DNA from: Spirochaetes bacterium GWF1_51_8
GTDB taxonomy: Bacteria; Spirochaetota; Brevinematia; Brevinematales; GWF1-51-8
Reading direction: 5' to 3'
Length of the DNA: 56,833 bases
Assembly (NCBI GenBank): GCA_001829415.1
Contig: MIBE01000025.1
Coordinates: 1-56,833, forward strand
A program made the translations under genes and the position numbers. Each line of letters opens with the position of its first letter. Position 1 is the first letter of the stretch. This document shows, piece after piece, positions 8,899-17,657 of this stretch. The notes beneath the pieces were generated by a model, which saw only the letters and a program-made list of their open reading frames with translations, ran no database searches and was not told the DNA's origin.

Positions 8899-9054
8899 GT
8901 GGAAAAAAATAACAAGACCAACGACTTAACGGATGAAAAAATCCGTCTACTCCGTGAGCGTTTGACGGATAAGGACTACATAAAAGGGGCTATCGATAAA
9001 ATAGCGGAGGATGTGAGTCTGGTCATCATTAACGAAACTAAGAAACAGAAATAA
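8899..9054 (+). CDS. Small FlgM-like protein (possible anti-sigma-28)
   Basis: A 51-codon frame beginning GTG with AGGTG 8 bp upstream and ending TAA. The residues EKIRLLRERLTDKDYIKGAI followed by DKIAEDVS resemble the C-terminal helices of FlgM, the anti-sigma factor that holds back the flagellar sigma-28 until the hook is complete: K(I/V)xxL(R/K)xx(I/L)xxxxYxxxxxxxIA. It is shorter than typical FlgM (about 90-100 residues) and lacks the N-terminal half, so it may be a minimal version or only a look-alike. Own promoter at 8835-8863. No other flagellar gene is in the window. Confidence 0.5.
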   Translation: MEKNNKTNDLTDEKIRLLRERLTDKDYIKGAIDKIAEDVSLVIINETKKQK

Positions 9055-9265
9055 GGGCAGTTCGAAATATTTTGAATTTTATCATTCAATCCATAATCGA
9101 ATATAAATTGACACGGATCGCATTCAAAATGAATCTATTGAAATGTCCGCTCGCGGTCGTTTCTCCGGGTGTGTCTTTTAAAGCGACCATAAATAGAATT
9201 GCCGGTAGAATCAAAGAATCGTTAATAATTCCGATAATATGGTAAACCCAACGGGGGATTACCTA

Positions 9266-10336
9266 ATGGCGGAATTTATCGCAAGCATCCCCGAGTTTTT
9301 CGCGAAACTCAGGCTATTTCAAAACCCTTATTTTCAGTTTTTAATCGTGATCGTAGCTTCCCTTGCGACAGCGAAACTGCTCGAGGTTTCTGTCGCGGGA
9401 CGCAGGCCGAAGGGACTGACCGACAACCCGGTTTTCAGGGAAATGATCCGCGGATACCTGACCCGGAATCTCCTCATTATCGGTCTGCTTGTGGGAATAT
9501 TGTTCATCCTCGATCTGCTCAAGCTCGATTTCCATTGGCTTAACGCCATACAGGCGATGATGATATCCGTGATCTTGCTGATCTGCTTCTTCCTCGTGAG
9601 GAAACTGATCAGGGCGATCATGATTACCCTTCACAATACGAAGGACAAACGGGTAATCCGTCTGACACGCAACAGGAACGTGTTGGACTTGCTCCAGCGG
9701 CTGCTCGAAGCCACGATGTTCGTCCTGTTTTTTACCCTGACATTAGGGAGCTGGGGCATCCAATTGACCCCTATCCTCACAGGCCTCGGGATCGCGGGTA
9801 TCGCGATCGGTTTCGCGGTACAGGACTCGCTATCGAACATCCTCGGCGGCGTATCGCTGATGCTCGATAACACATACAGCGAGGGCGATTTCGTAGAATT
9901 GGACAACGGCAGTATCGGGACGATTTACGCAATCGGGTACCGCAGTTCCAAGATACTCACATTCAATAACGAGATCATCATCGTCCCGAACGGTCAGTTC
10001 GCGAAGATGATGGTGAAAAACCTGTCCAAGCCGGACGAAATGTACCGGCTGAACCTGATCATTTCGGCCGCGTACGGGAGCGATCCCCGGCACGTGCAGA
10101 AGGTATTATTGGAGGCCGCGAAGAACACAGAAGGAGTGTTGGATTCACCCGAAGCGTTCGCGTTCCTCGAAAAGATGGCGGATTTTTCTCTGAATTACCG
10201 GCTGATCGTTTCTATCGGTACGGCTTTCCAGCGTCTGGTAATCACCGATCTCCTTCATAAGAATATTATCGATGCGTTCGAACGCGAGAAAATAAAGATA
10301 CCGTTCCCGACCCGGACGGTTTATTTACAGAAATGA
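9266..10336 (+). CDS. MscS-family mechanosensitive channel
   Basis: A 356-residue small-conductance mechanosensitive channel that opens under membrane tension to release solutes. It has four membrane segments (about residues 20-40, 65-85, 90-110 and 140-180), the last being the pore-lining helix with the glycine/alanine-rich ILTGLGIAGIAIGFAVQDSL. This is followed by the MscS beta domain (EGDFVELDNGSIGTIYAIGY, VPNGQFAK). The ATG at 9266 is chosen because GGGGG lies 9 bp upstream; an earlier in-frame ATG at 9239 lacks a site. Neighbours are unrelated. The 211 bp before it hold no gene that I can see. Confidence 0.9.
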   Translation: MAEFIASIPEFFAKLRLFQNPYFQFLIVIVASLATAKLLEVSVAGRRPKGLTDNPVFREMIRGYLTRNLLIIGLLVGILFILDLLKLDFHWLNAIQAMMISVILLICFFLVRKLIRAIMITLHNTKDKRVIRLTRNRNVLDLLQRLLEATMFVLFFTLTLGSWGIQLTPILTGLGIAGIAIGFAVQDSLSNILGGVSLMLDNTYSEGDFVELDNGSIGTIYAIGYRSSKILTFNNEIIIVPNGQFAKMMVKNLSKPDEMYRLNLIISAAYGSDPRHVQKVLLEAAKNTEGVLDSPEAFAFLEKMADFSLNYRLIVSIGTAFQRLVITDLLHKNIIDAFEREKIKIPFPTRTVYLQK

Positions 10337-10390
10337 CGGGCAGTCGTCTCCTGAAAAAGAACAGAATATTATACCTTCGAGGGGAATAAA

Positions 10391-12478
10391 ATGCGGAAAC
10401 TTTGGACAAAGCAGGTTGTACTCAATATCGTAATAGTAATCACGGTTTTCATCGGGTTCGTCCTGCTCGATATCAATCTCAGTAAGGCGAGTCCCAATCC
10501 CGAGCCGATGACAAATACCGTCCTTTCGGACACCCAGCCCAACCCTCAGGCCGGCGACTACGACTATAAAAATCTCGCTCCCTTCAAATGGGATGTTGCA
10601 TACTATCTCGATAAGAATATCCTGAACGACCGGACGAATTTCGAGAATGTCCAGGTTTCTTCCAACGAGAACAAGGCGCTCGCGTTCTACTCCTTCCGCA
10701 AGGCTTATTACCGCTTCGAGGTCGAAACGTTTATCCTCAAGGGGAAGGTCGATATCAAACGGATGAGCGTGGTGGTGTTCAAGGACGGTAAGGCCGTCAA
10801 GCCCTACCTCGCCGAAGCGGCGGTGCGTTTCTGGAAAGAGGGCGATTCCTATATCGCCTACTGGTTCAGCGACTGGAAAACCCCGACCGGGAAGTACGAG
10901 GCGGTGCTCCATTGCGACGGCAAGCCCGTGCTTAGGAAAACGTTCGAGGTGGTCAGCCGCCCGCCGTATAAGTTCCAGCGCACGATGAACTTTCTCACCC
11001 TCGAATCCAATTTCCCGATCTACAAGACCGCGACCAAGTTCAACCATAAGGGCGAAAAGGTGAAATTCACCGAGCTCGTCTCGGACTGGATCGAGTACGG
11101 CGACCTTGACGGTTTCCTGATGCTCGGCGGCGAAACTTCCGGCATCGTGAATAACGGCGTCACCCCGGAGAAACCGTGGGACAAATCCCCGCTCAAGAAC
11201 GTGCAGGAATTCGGAACCGTCCTCAAGGAGAAAGGGAAGCTTGTGGGCGCGTACATCATCTGCTACTTCACGCCGGAGAACGGGTTTATCAAGGCCGGAT
11301 ACAAACCGGCGAAGGGAGTCCAGTACGGCGCGAACGGCCAACTGACGCTGAAAACTTGGAAGTTCACATCGTTCAAGGATGAAAAGCGCTATAAAGACAT
11401 CGTCGATCTCGCGAAGCAGTTTAACTCCCTGCCCTATCTCGATATGATCGGGTTCGATTTCATCCGTTTCGGCGAGAATGTCGGCTACGAATGCGCCGAC
11501 GAATTTGTCCGCCAAATGAATATAGTCGCGCCGTCGGGATGGCAATATATGACCGAAGACCAGAAGGCGATCTGGCTCGGCGGAATGCTGAAGAAGAAAG
11601 GCAATATCAAGAAACAATGGTGGCTCTGGCAGGCGCATAAGACCGCAGAGTTCATTTACAATGTCCGGCACGATGCGGGAATCACCAAGCCGATCTGGAC
11701 GTTCACTCTCGGCTGGAACCACGGCGAGGAGCATGGCCAAGACCCCGCGATGCTGGTCGACGCCGGGATAATCGCTGACTTTCCGATGCTTTACGAAGCG
11801 ACACCCCAGCAGTTTAAAGAGATGCAGGTAAGCTGGAAAAGCTACCTCGCGAAGGAAACGATCAACTACATCCCCGGCAACCAGATAGACGCCGCCCTCA
11901 TGAAATCGCTCGGCGGGAGAAACCCGATCGAAGAGTACTATTACCGCCTCACCCAGGCGACCGAATACGCGGCCTATTACTCGAAGGGCGTCTTTATTCA
12001 CGACATCGCGCGCGCGTTTTTCGGACGGACCGGCGGGTATTCGTATGTCGAATGGCTGAACGCGGGATTGTCTGCGGTGAGCTTCCTGCGCTGGAAGAAG
12101 AACGAAATCCCCTATTCCCTCAGTGTCGATAAGAACAGTTTCCCCGGCTCGAAGGCGCAGGGCGCGGCGTATGTCCCGGTCACTGTGAACTTTACGCCGT
12201 CGAAGATCGATCAGGTCAAGGGAAAGACCTTTTACCTCGCCGGAGCGGGAATTTCTTGCTCGCAAAAATTTGACATAACCGGCAAAACCAATGTAACATT
12301 ATATGTCAAAGTAAATCCCAATCAATCCGGCGCTCATTATTTCGCTGTTAAGGGAATGATTCAGGGTTATCCATCCTACTTTACATTCCGGTATTTAAAC
12401 TTTACTTCGGCGCCCCCCGCGGCCGTCAATCCCGGAAAAGAAAAAGGAAAAAGCTCTGTTCCCGCTAAGGGAAAATGA
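10391..12478 (+). CDS. Large secreted protein, possible glycoside-hydrolase-like barrel
   Basis: A 695-residue protein with an N-terminal hydrophobic segment (about residues 8-27) that is either a signal peptide or an anchor. A beta-rich region (about 90-190) precedes a long middle domain rich in Trp, Tyr and acidic residues, with stretches such as DGFLMLGGETSG, GAYIICYFTPENG, YLDMIGFDFIRFGE and WTFTLGWNHGEEH. These are what I would expect of a TIM-barrel glycoside hydrolase, but I cannot name the family or the catalytic pair. A further beta domain (about 600-680) may bind carbohydrate, and the tail is Pro/Lys-rich (GKEKGKSSVPAKGK). The ATG follows GAGGGGAATAAA. Confidence 0.6.
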   Translation: MRKLWTKQVVLNIVIVITVFIGFVLLDINLSKASPNPEPMTNTVLSDTQPNPQAGDYDYKNLAPFKWDVAYYLDKNILNDRTNFENVQVSSNENKALAFYSFRKAYYRFEVETFILKGKVDIKRMSVVVFKDGKAVKPYLAEAAVRFWKEGDSYIAYWFSDWKTPTGKYEAVLHCDGKPVLRKTFEVVSRPPYKFQRTMNFLTLESNFPIYKTATKFNHKGEKVKFTELVSDWIEYGDLDGFLMLGGETSGIVNNGVTPEKPWDKSPLKNVQEFGTVLKEKGKLVGAYIICYFTPENGFIKAGYKPAKGVQYGANGQLTLKTWKFTSFKDEKRYKDIVDLAKQFNSLPYLDMIGFDFIRFGENVGYECADEFVRQMNIVAPSGWQYMTEDQKAIWLGGMLKKKGNIKKQWWLWQAHKTAEFIYNVRHDAGITKPIWTFTLGWNHGEEHGQDPAMLVDAGIIADFPMLYEATPQQFKEMQVSWKSYLAKETINYIPGNQIDAALMKSLGGRNPIEEYYYRLTQATEYAAYYSKGVFIHDIARAFFGRTGGYSYVEWLNAGLSAVSFLRWKKNEIPYSLSVDKNSFPGSKAQGAAYVPVTVNFTPSKIDQVKGKTFYLAGAGISCSQKFDITGKTNVTLYVKVNPNQSGAHYFAVKGMIQGYPSYFTFRYLNFTSAPPAAVNPGKEKGKSSVPAKGK

Positions 12479-12627
12479 CATTTCACCGGTTTATAGATTA
12501 ATAAAATACAGTCAGTTCGAAAGGGGATACGGATCCGTAAATCTCAATTCGCGCATAAGCGCAATGATTCCTTTCTAAAAAAACAATCGATAATAGAATA
12601 ATTATTGAATATTATAGGAGCAAATCT

Positions 12628-14226
12628 ATGCCAGTAGGCAAAAGAAAAGTGAAGCTAAAATCCGATGCCGACGGTCAGAACGGAAACGGCGATACCGACG
12701 CCGGAAAGCTTTTTGAAGAAAACCATGGAAGCTATACACCACCCGCCGAAAATACGGCCGTTCAGTCCGGCGAGGACAACGAGGACGACCCAAAATATAA
12801 ATACGACGTTAACGAAGATGTATTTGTAGAGACCGACGAAGAAGAGATCATGATGAGCGCCCAGAAGAAAAAACTTCCGCGCCATGAGACCCATATCCCC
12901 GGCCTCCCCAGCGAAGCCGAGGCGAAAGAGATTATCGAGAAGGTATTCCCCGGCGACAACAAGCTGTTTATCAACGAGCTGAAGAAGCTGTCGATCGTAG
13001 GCCTGTCTATCGTCGCGATGCACCTCAAGCTCGATAACTACGAATCGATGCACACTCAGGAACTGATCTACAGTATCCTCCGCAAGCATGCCGACAACGG
13101 CGGGGTGATCTACGGCGGAGGCACGTTACAGGTGCTCGAGAACGGCTTCGGGTTCCTCCGTTCGCAGAGGTACAATTACCTCTCCAGCCCCGACGATATC
13201 TATGTTTCGCCGTCGCAGATATCTCTCTTCCGCCTCCGCACGGGAGACCATATCGAAGGCCAGATCCGTCCGCCGAAGAAGACCGAGGAAGAAAAGTTTT
13301 TCGCCCTCCTCCGGATCGAACTGATCAACGACCTCTCTCCCGAAGAATCCAGGAAACGCACCCTTTTCGATAACCTTACGCCTCTCTTCCCGGATAAAGC
13401 GATTAAGCTCGAAACCGAGCCGGAAGAAGTCGCGATGAGAATGATGGACCTGTTCACCCCTATCGGACTGGGACAGCGCGGATTGATCGTTTCTCCGCCG
13501 AAGGCCGGTAAGACGGTGCTCCTGAAGAAAATAGCCAACAGTATCACCCGCAATATGCCCGATGTCAAACTCATCATCTTCCTTGTGGACGAACGCCCCG
13601 AAGAAGTCACGGATATGCAGAGATCGGTCAAGGCCGAGGTTGTTAGTTCGACATTCGACGAACCCGCTGTCAAGCATGTCGCGGTTGCGAATATGGTGAC
13701 CGAGAAGGCGAAGCGCCTTGTGGAATGCGGCTACGATGTGGTCATCCTGCTCGACTCGATCACCCGTCTCGCGCGCGCGTATAATACATGCGAACCCCCC
13801 AGCGGACGCGTTCTCTCCGGCGGTCTCGACGCCAACGCGCTCCACAAGCCGAAAAAGTTCTTCGGCGCCGCGCGTAATATCGAAGAAGGCGGAAGTTTGA
13901 CGATCATCGCCACCGCGCTTGTCGATACCGGAAGCAAGATGGACGAAGTCATCTACGAGGAATTCAAGGGTACGGGAAACATGGAAATCCATCTCGACCG
14001 CAACCTTTCCAATATACGCATCTATCCCGCTCTCGACCTGAAGCTCTCCGGCACCCGCCGTGAAGACCTGCTCCAGTCGGTGTCGGTACTTGAAAAGGCG
14101 CGTATGCTTCGCCGTATTTTCGCGGATATGTCCAACGAGGAAGTGATCGGTAAGCTCAAACAGGCGCTTTCTAAAACCGCGACCAACGAGGAATTCCTGA
14201 ACAATATGCAATACTTCGCGAAGTAA
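12628..14226 (+). CDS. rho: Transcription termination factor Rho
   Basis: A 532-residue Rho, the hexameric RNA helicase that ends transcription. After a disordered acidic N-terminal extension (about residues 1-95) come the helical N-domain (105-150), the cold-shock-like RNA-binding domain ([16 protein letters not shown]), and the ATPase core with Walker A (SPPKAGKT, near 289-296), [17 protein letters not shown], and the Q/R-loop region [11 protein letters not shown] and [11 protein letters not shown]. Standard Rho is about 420 residues; the surplus is the N-terminal extension, as seen in many spirochaetes and other phyla. The ATG follows ATAGGAGCAAATCT. An AT-rich cassette begins 42 bp after the stop. 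Confidence 0.96.
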   Translation: MPVGKRKVKLKSDADGQNGNGDTDAGKLFEENHGSYTPPAENTAVQSGEDNEDDPKYKYDVNEDVFVETDEEEIMMSAQKKKLPRHETHIPGLPSEAEAKEIIEKVFPGDNKLFINELKKLSIVGLSIVAMHLKLDNYESMHTQELIYSILRKHADNGGVIYGGGTLQVLENGFGFLRSQRYNYLSSPDDIYVSPSQISLFRLRTGDHIEGQIRPPKKTEEEKFFALLRIELINDLSPEESRKRTLFDNLTPLFPDKAIKLETEPEEVAMRMMDLFTPIGLGQRGLIVSPPKAGKTVLLKKIANSITRNMPDVKLIIFLVDERPEEVTDMQRSVKAEVVSSTFDEPAVKHVAVANMVTEKAKRLVECGYDVVILLDSITRLARAYNTCEPPSGRVLSGGLDANALHKPKKFFGAARNIEEGGSLTIIATALVDTGSKMDEVIYEEFKGTGNMEIHLDRNLSNIRIYPALDLKLSGTRREDLLQSVSVLEKARMLRRIFADMSNEEVIGKLKQALSKTATNEEFLNNMQYFAK

Positions 14227-14268
14227 CCAAAATATTAAATTAATACTCATATATTTTAGGAGTTATAT

Positions 14269-14895
14269 ATGAAATCAGTTCAAGGTTCTTTTAATATTTC
14301 CATTGTCGGTAAATGGAATAAATTCATTCTATCTCCTAATTGGGTAAAGAAATTTCTTTTTGAGAATAAAGAAATCCAAGTGGCTTTCCCTTTAGAATTA
14401 ACTGAACCATATTTTTATGAAGGAATTGATAAAGGAATTCGATTTATCCCACAAGAAGATAGGGTATTATTAGTTGCACTTAGAGAGGAAGATGAATTAT
14501 TAAAACAAATTGATAATATGTTATTAATTCTAATCAGTGAATTGAATAAAACTCCAATAATAGGTATTGGTTATAATTATAGATTTTTTGAAGATAGAAA
14601 TAAATGTGATATAGAGAATACTTATATTCTCAAAGATGAATCGAAGATAAAAGCAAATGAATATAATATTAGAAATACTCAAATTATAAGAAATTTGTCT
14701 TATAAGGGTTTAGAAATTAATGAAACAGTTACTTATAGTACTGATAAATATTCGATTGATTTTAATTTTCATAATCCTATCAATAATATAGACGAGTATA
14801 TTGATATTTTGAAATCTGGTGAACAAGGGATAATAAAGTGTAGAGATATTGCGTTATCGTTCTTAACAAATGTGTATGGCTTAAAACTCGAATAA
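14269..14895 (+). CDS. Cassette protein A, unknown function
   Basis: A 208-residue protein, first of three closely spaced AT-rich genes. Residues 5-30 look beta-rich (FNISIVGKWNKFILSPNWV). A central TPIIGIGYNYRFFED and a later IDFNFHNP look like conserved motifs: small residues around Gly, then an aromatic Asn-Phe-His turn. There is no signal peptide, membrane helix or known nuclease or NTPase motif. AGGAG lies 6 bp before the ATG. Codon use is strongly A/T-ending, unlike rho before it and the acetyltransferase after it, which points to horizontal acquisition. I do not recognise the family. Confidence 0.8.
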   Translation: MKSVQGSFNISIVGKWNKFILSPNWVKKFLFENKEIQVAFPLELTEPYFYEGIDKGIRFIPQEDRVLLVALREEDELLKQIDNMLLILISELNKTPIIGIGYNYRFFEDRNKCDIENTYILKDESKIKANEYNIRNTQIIRNLSYKGLEINETVTYSTDKYSIDFNFHNPINNIDEYIDILKSGEQGIIKCRDIALSFLTNVYGLKLE

Positions 14896-14911
14896 TTCAT
14901 AAGGAGCTTTT

Positions 14912-15520
14912 ATGACACAGACTCCAGCAGTTTCATTAGATGATTCTTCATATATTCCAAATACAGGATGGGGTTCCTATGAACCCGCTTTTTTAACTTA
15001 TTTATATAGTGAAAAAGATACACAAATAGAAAAAACAAAAAGTTTATTTACCCCACCTAATGATGACGAGTATAGCGAGTGTACGATAAAAGAGGGTAAT
15101 AATGAAACTTATTGCCGATTTAATCTACCTGCGTTGCCGAATGATATGGTCACAATACTTCAAAATCTTTTTAATGAATGTAATCATTCAAATTGGGATG
15201 GTTATGATTCAGAACCAATAACGTTGAATTATTTCAAGGACGCAAAGTCTTTTTTATTAAAACTAATTCATTTTCTTGGAAAAGATATGATTAAAAACAT
15301 GGAATTATCCCTAGCACCTGACGGAACAATACTTTACGAATGGTATGGATTGAATAACTATAGTCTTTCTTTATGGCTAAGAAAAAATAATTCAGTAGCT
15401 TATTCCTACATTCTATTTAATGAAAATCAGCATGAGATGATCGATCTTGGAAATGAAGAAGGATATAAAAAGGTCAGTAGTATTATAAACTATTTCCAAT
15501 CAAAGAATGTTCTTTTATAA
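14912..15520 (+). CDS. Cassette protein B with WDGY motif, unknown function
   Basis: A 202-residue protein 16 bp after gene A, with AAGGAGC before its ATG. The second half holds NWDGYDSEPI, a helix, then LSLAPDGTILYEWYG and alternating beta residues. This matches a pattern I recall in many uncharacterised bacterial proteins: a WDGYGAxPI motif followed by PDGxIxxEW. I know of no function for that family. The N-terminal 70 residues are polar and low in motif content. No signal peptide or catalytic motif is visible. AT-rich like its partners. Confidence 0.8.
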   Translation: MTQTPAVSLDDSSYIPNTGWGSYEPAFLTYLYSEKDTQIEKTKSLFTPPNDDEYSECTIKEGNNETYCRFNLPALPNDMVTILQNLFNECNHSNWDGYDSEPITLNYFKDAKSFLLKLIHFLGKDMIKNMELSLAPDGTILYEWYGLNNYSLSLWLRKNNSVAYSYILFNENQHEMIDLGNEEGYKKVSSIINYFQSKNVLL

Positions 15521-15528
15521 GGTGCAAT

Positions 15529-15951
15529 ATGAATCAAATAAAATCGGTGGAGATAGTTACCCGTTTTTTATTTGATCAGGGTAGACATTTTAATGTCGAA
15601 CCTAGAAGAATAAAAACTGAAGCATTTCTTCCGCAAGAAATCGAGGGGCGCTTTGAAACTTCAGTCTTTTATATAAAAGATTTGGCAGAAAGTGAAATCT
15701 GGGATAATATTAGTAGTTTTATAGAAAACAAGAGGAATGATGAGAGAAAGAGTAAGGCAAGAGCTGATATTATTGTAGAAAGTATTTTAAATATTGGCTT
15801 GAATGTTGAACCAGAAATTCATAAATCCGGTCATCCTCTACATGCAAATATTATTAATTGGTCGAAAGAAGATGATACACAATTAAATCAAGCAAAACTC
15901 CTATGTAATATTGCAACTTTAATTATTAGGCCAAAAATGGAATCAAATTGA
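15529..15951 (+). CDS. Cassette protein C, unknown function
   Basis: A 140-residue protein starting 8 bp after gene B. It contains FETSVFYIKDLAESEIW, a region RADIIVESILNIGLNVE, and HPLHANIINWSKEDD, followed by a helix of Ala/Leu. This order (SVFxxxxLxExEIW, then a Gly-Leu turn, then HxxIxxW) looks like a conserved small family that I have seen next to WDGY proteins, but I cannot assign a role. Its stop codon TGA is separated from the next ATG by a single base, so the cassette reads straight into the acetyltransferase gene. Confidence 0.8.
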   Translation: MNQIKSVEIVTRFLFDQGRHFNVEPRRIKTEAFLPQEIEGRFETSVFYIKDLAESEIWDNISSFIENKRNDERKSKARADIIVESILNIGLNVEPEIHKSGHPLHANIINWSKEDDTQLNQAKLLCNIATLIIRPKMESN

Positions 15952-15952
15952 G

Positions 15953-16507
15953 ATGCCGTCCGAGAAGGATAAAATGCTCGCGGGCGTGCTCTATTGTGCG
16001 TCCGACCCGGCGCTTGCCGCCGAACGGGCTACCGCGGGGAGAATCGTCCGTGAGATCAACAATTCTCACCCGGACGAATTAGAAAAGCGGATGCGTTTAT
16101 TCCGCGGACTTTTCGGCAAAACAGGCGCGTCGTTCGAAATCCAGCCCCCTTTCCAATGCGATTACGGGTATAATATCTCCTTCGGCGAAGGATTTTTCGC
16201 GAACTACAACTGCGTTATCCTCGACGTCTGCCGGGTCGTGATCGGGGTTAACGTGCTCCTCGGGCCGTGTGTGCAGATTTACACAGCCCTCCACCCTCTC
16301 GATCCCGCCGAACGCGCCTTGTTGCTAGAATCCGGCAAACCGGTCGTTATCGGCGACAATGTCTGGATCGGGGGCGGGGCGATCATCCTGCCGGGCGTGA
16401 CAATCGGGAAAAACTCGGTGATCGGCGCGGGATGCGTGGTGGACAGGGATATCCCTGAAAACGCCGTCGCCGCCGGTAACCGCTGCAGGATTATAAAAAC
16501 TCAATAA
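15953..16507 (+). CDS. maa: Maltose/galactoside O-acetyltransferase family
   Basis: A 184-residue left-handed beta-helix acetyltransferase that moves an acetyl group from acetyl-CoA to a sugar hydroxyl. The N-terminal helix (MLAGVLYCASDPAL) and the hexapeptide repeats (YNISFGEGFFANYNC, VIGDNVWIGGGAIILPGVTI) match Maa/NodL/LacA closely, including the His in TALHPLD that serves as the catalytic base. Length is the family norm. The ATG has no clear ribosome site and sits 1 bp after the stop of the cassette gene, so translation may be coupled. GC content returns to the local average here. Confidence 0.88.
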   Translation: MPSEKDKMLAGVLYCASDPALAAERATAGRIVREINNSHPDELEKRMRLFRGLFGKTGASFEIQPPFQCDYGYNISFGEGFFANYNCVILDVCRVVIGVNVLLGPCVQIYTALHPLDPAERALLLESGKPVVIGDNVWIGGGAIILPGVTIGKNSVIGAGCVVDRDIPENAVAAGNRCRIIKTQ

Positions 16508-16517
16508 GGATTGTCTC

Positions 16518-17054
16518 ATGGAATGGCTCAATCCCCCCGCGAAATTCTCGGAAGAGCACGACATCATCCGCGCGGTCACTCTCCCGAAAACCGACTTCTG
16601 GCGCGTCACCCATTACGATTTCACCAAACAGAACGCGCATTTTTACCATATCCCGGTGCGAGGCGATTTCGAGCTGAATGTAACCGTCCGTGGAGATTAC
16701 CGCGACAATTACGATCAGGCCGGGTTCATGATCTACGCGGACGAGACGAATTGGATTAAGGCCGGGATCGAATACACGTGCGGGGTGCGGAATATCAGCG
16801 CCGTGATCACCCGAGAGTTTTCCGATTGGTCGGTGCTGCCCCTTGCCGTCCCATCCGACCTTGTCCATTTCCGCGCGGTCAGGAAAAAGGAATCTGTCGA
16901 AGTGTTTTACTCCCTCGACGGGATAAACTTCACGATGTACCGGCTGGGCTATCTCTCACTGCGCGAGGAAGTGCTTGCGGGCATGATGTGCGCCTCGCCG
17001 ATGGGCGAAGGTTTTTCCGTCGAATTCGAAGGCTTTTCCGTACGATCCATTTAG
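16518..17054 (+). CDS. DUF1349 family protein
   Basis: A 178-residue protein of the DUF1349 (concanavalin-like beta-sandwich) family. Typical features are the pattern of aromatic strands WRVTHYDFTKQNAHFYHI, the YDQAGFMIYAD strand, WIKAGIEYTCG, and the closing VEVFYSLDGINFTMYRL strand with GMMCASP. It has no signal peptide, so it is cytoplasmic. The family is thought to bind or process sugars, but the substrate is not known. It follows the acetyltransferase by 10 bp with AAGGA before its ATG, so the two may form an operon. Confidence 0.82.
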   Translation: MEWLNPPAKFSEEHDIIRAVTLPKTDFWRVTHYDFTKQNAHFYHIPVRGDFELNVTVRGDYRDNYDQAGFMIYADETNWIKAGIEYTCGVRNISAVITREFSDWSVLPLAVPSDLVHFRAVRKKESVEVFYSLDGINFTMYRLGYLSLREEVLAGMMCASPMGEGFSVEFEGFSVRSI

Positions 17055-17104
17055 CCCGTACTTAAAATACACCGAACACACTATATCCCAACTAAGGAGG
17101 TACT

Positions 17105-17575
17105 ATGAAGTTCGTCTGTCCGCTTATCGTAGTTGAAGATATCGCCCGTTCACGCGCGTTTTACGAGAACACGCTCGGGATGAAGGTGAAAATGGATTTC
17201 GGCCAGAATGTCGCGTTCGAGGGCGATTTCGCGATCCACCTGAAAAGTCATTTCGACAGCCTGACCGGCAAGCAAGGTATCGCGCCGGGCTCGAAGCCCC
17301 ACAACTTCGAGCTTTACTTCGAGTCCGAAGACCTCGAGAACGACTATCGCAGGCTGATGGAGTCCGGGGCGGAGGTCTGCCACGATCTCCGCGAACAGCC
17401 GTGGGGACAGCGCGTCTTCCGTGTGTACGATCCCGACGGCCATATCGTCGAGATCGGCGAAACGCTGGAGGCCGTCGTACGCCGCTACAACGGCGAAGGG
17501 ATGACCGAACAGGAGATTCATGCGCGGATCGGGATACCGTTAGAGTTTATCCGCGACATCCTCGGAACAAAATAA
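17105..17575 (+). CDS. Glyoxalase/VOC-family protein
   Basis: A 156-residue vicinal-oxygen-chelate protein. Two beta-alpha-beta-beta-beta modules are visible: the first opens FVCPLIVVEDIARSRAFYE, the second contains LYFESEDLENDYRRLMESGA and ends RVFRVYDPDGHIVEIGE, the usual metal-site Glu position. The first module has AIHLKSHF. The C-terminal 30 residues add a short helical extension with a GMTEQEIHAR turn. Metal-dependent lyase, dioxygenase or resistance roles all occur in this fold, so the substrate is unknown. A perfect AAGGAGGT precedes the ATG. Confidence 0.85.
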   Translation: MKFVCPLIVVEDIARSRAFYENTLGMKVKMDFGQNVAFEGDFAIHLKSHFDSLTGKQGIAPGSKPHNFELYFESEDLENDYRRLMESGAEVCHDLREQPWGQRVFRVYDPDGHIVEIGETLEAVVRRYNGEGMTEQEIHARIGIPLEFIRDILGTK

Positions 17576-17578
17576 CGT

Positions 17579-17607
17579 TTGACAGAATTTCTACCCCGGG
17601 GTAAAAT
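17579..17607 (+). promoter_or_regulatory. Strong sigma-70-type promoter for the GNAT gene
   Basis: TTGACA (17579-17584), exactly 17 bp, then TAAAAT (17602-17607). The spacer contains the GC-rich palindrome CCCCGGGG next to the -10. The first base pairs lie just after the stop of the VOC gene. Confidence 0.7.
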
Positions 17608-17657
17608 TTAACTTATTTAACAAGCGATTGATACTTAACAATGAAGGAAGGATGGGA

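Noticed and set aside
10325..12265. 646-codon frame on the minus strand opposite the large secreted protein
   Set aside because: It mirrors a real + strand gene with signal peptide and ribosome site; its product is Arg/Leu/Val-rich without domains, as expected of an antisense shadow in GC-rich codons.
14269..15951. Prophage or transposon explanation for the AT-rich cassette
   Set aside because: No integrase, transposase, terminal inverted repeats or target duplication are visible at its ends.
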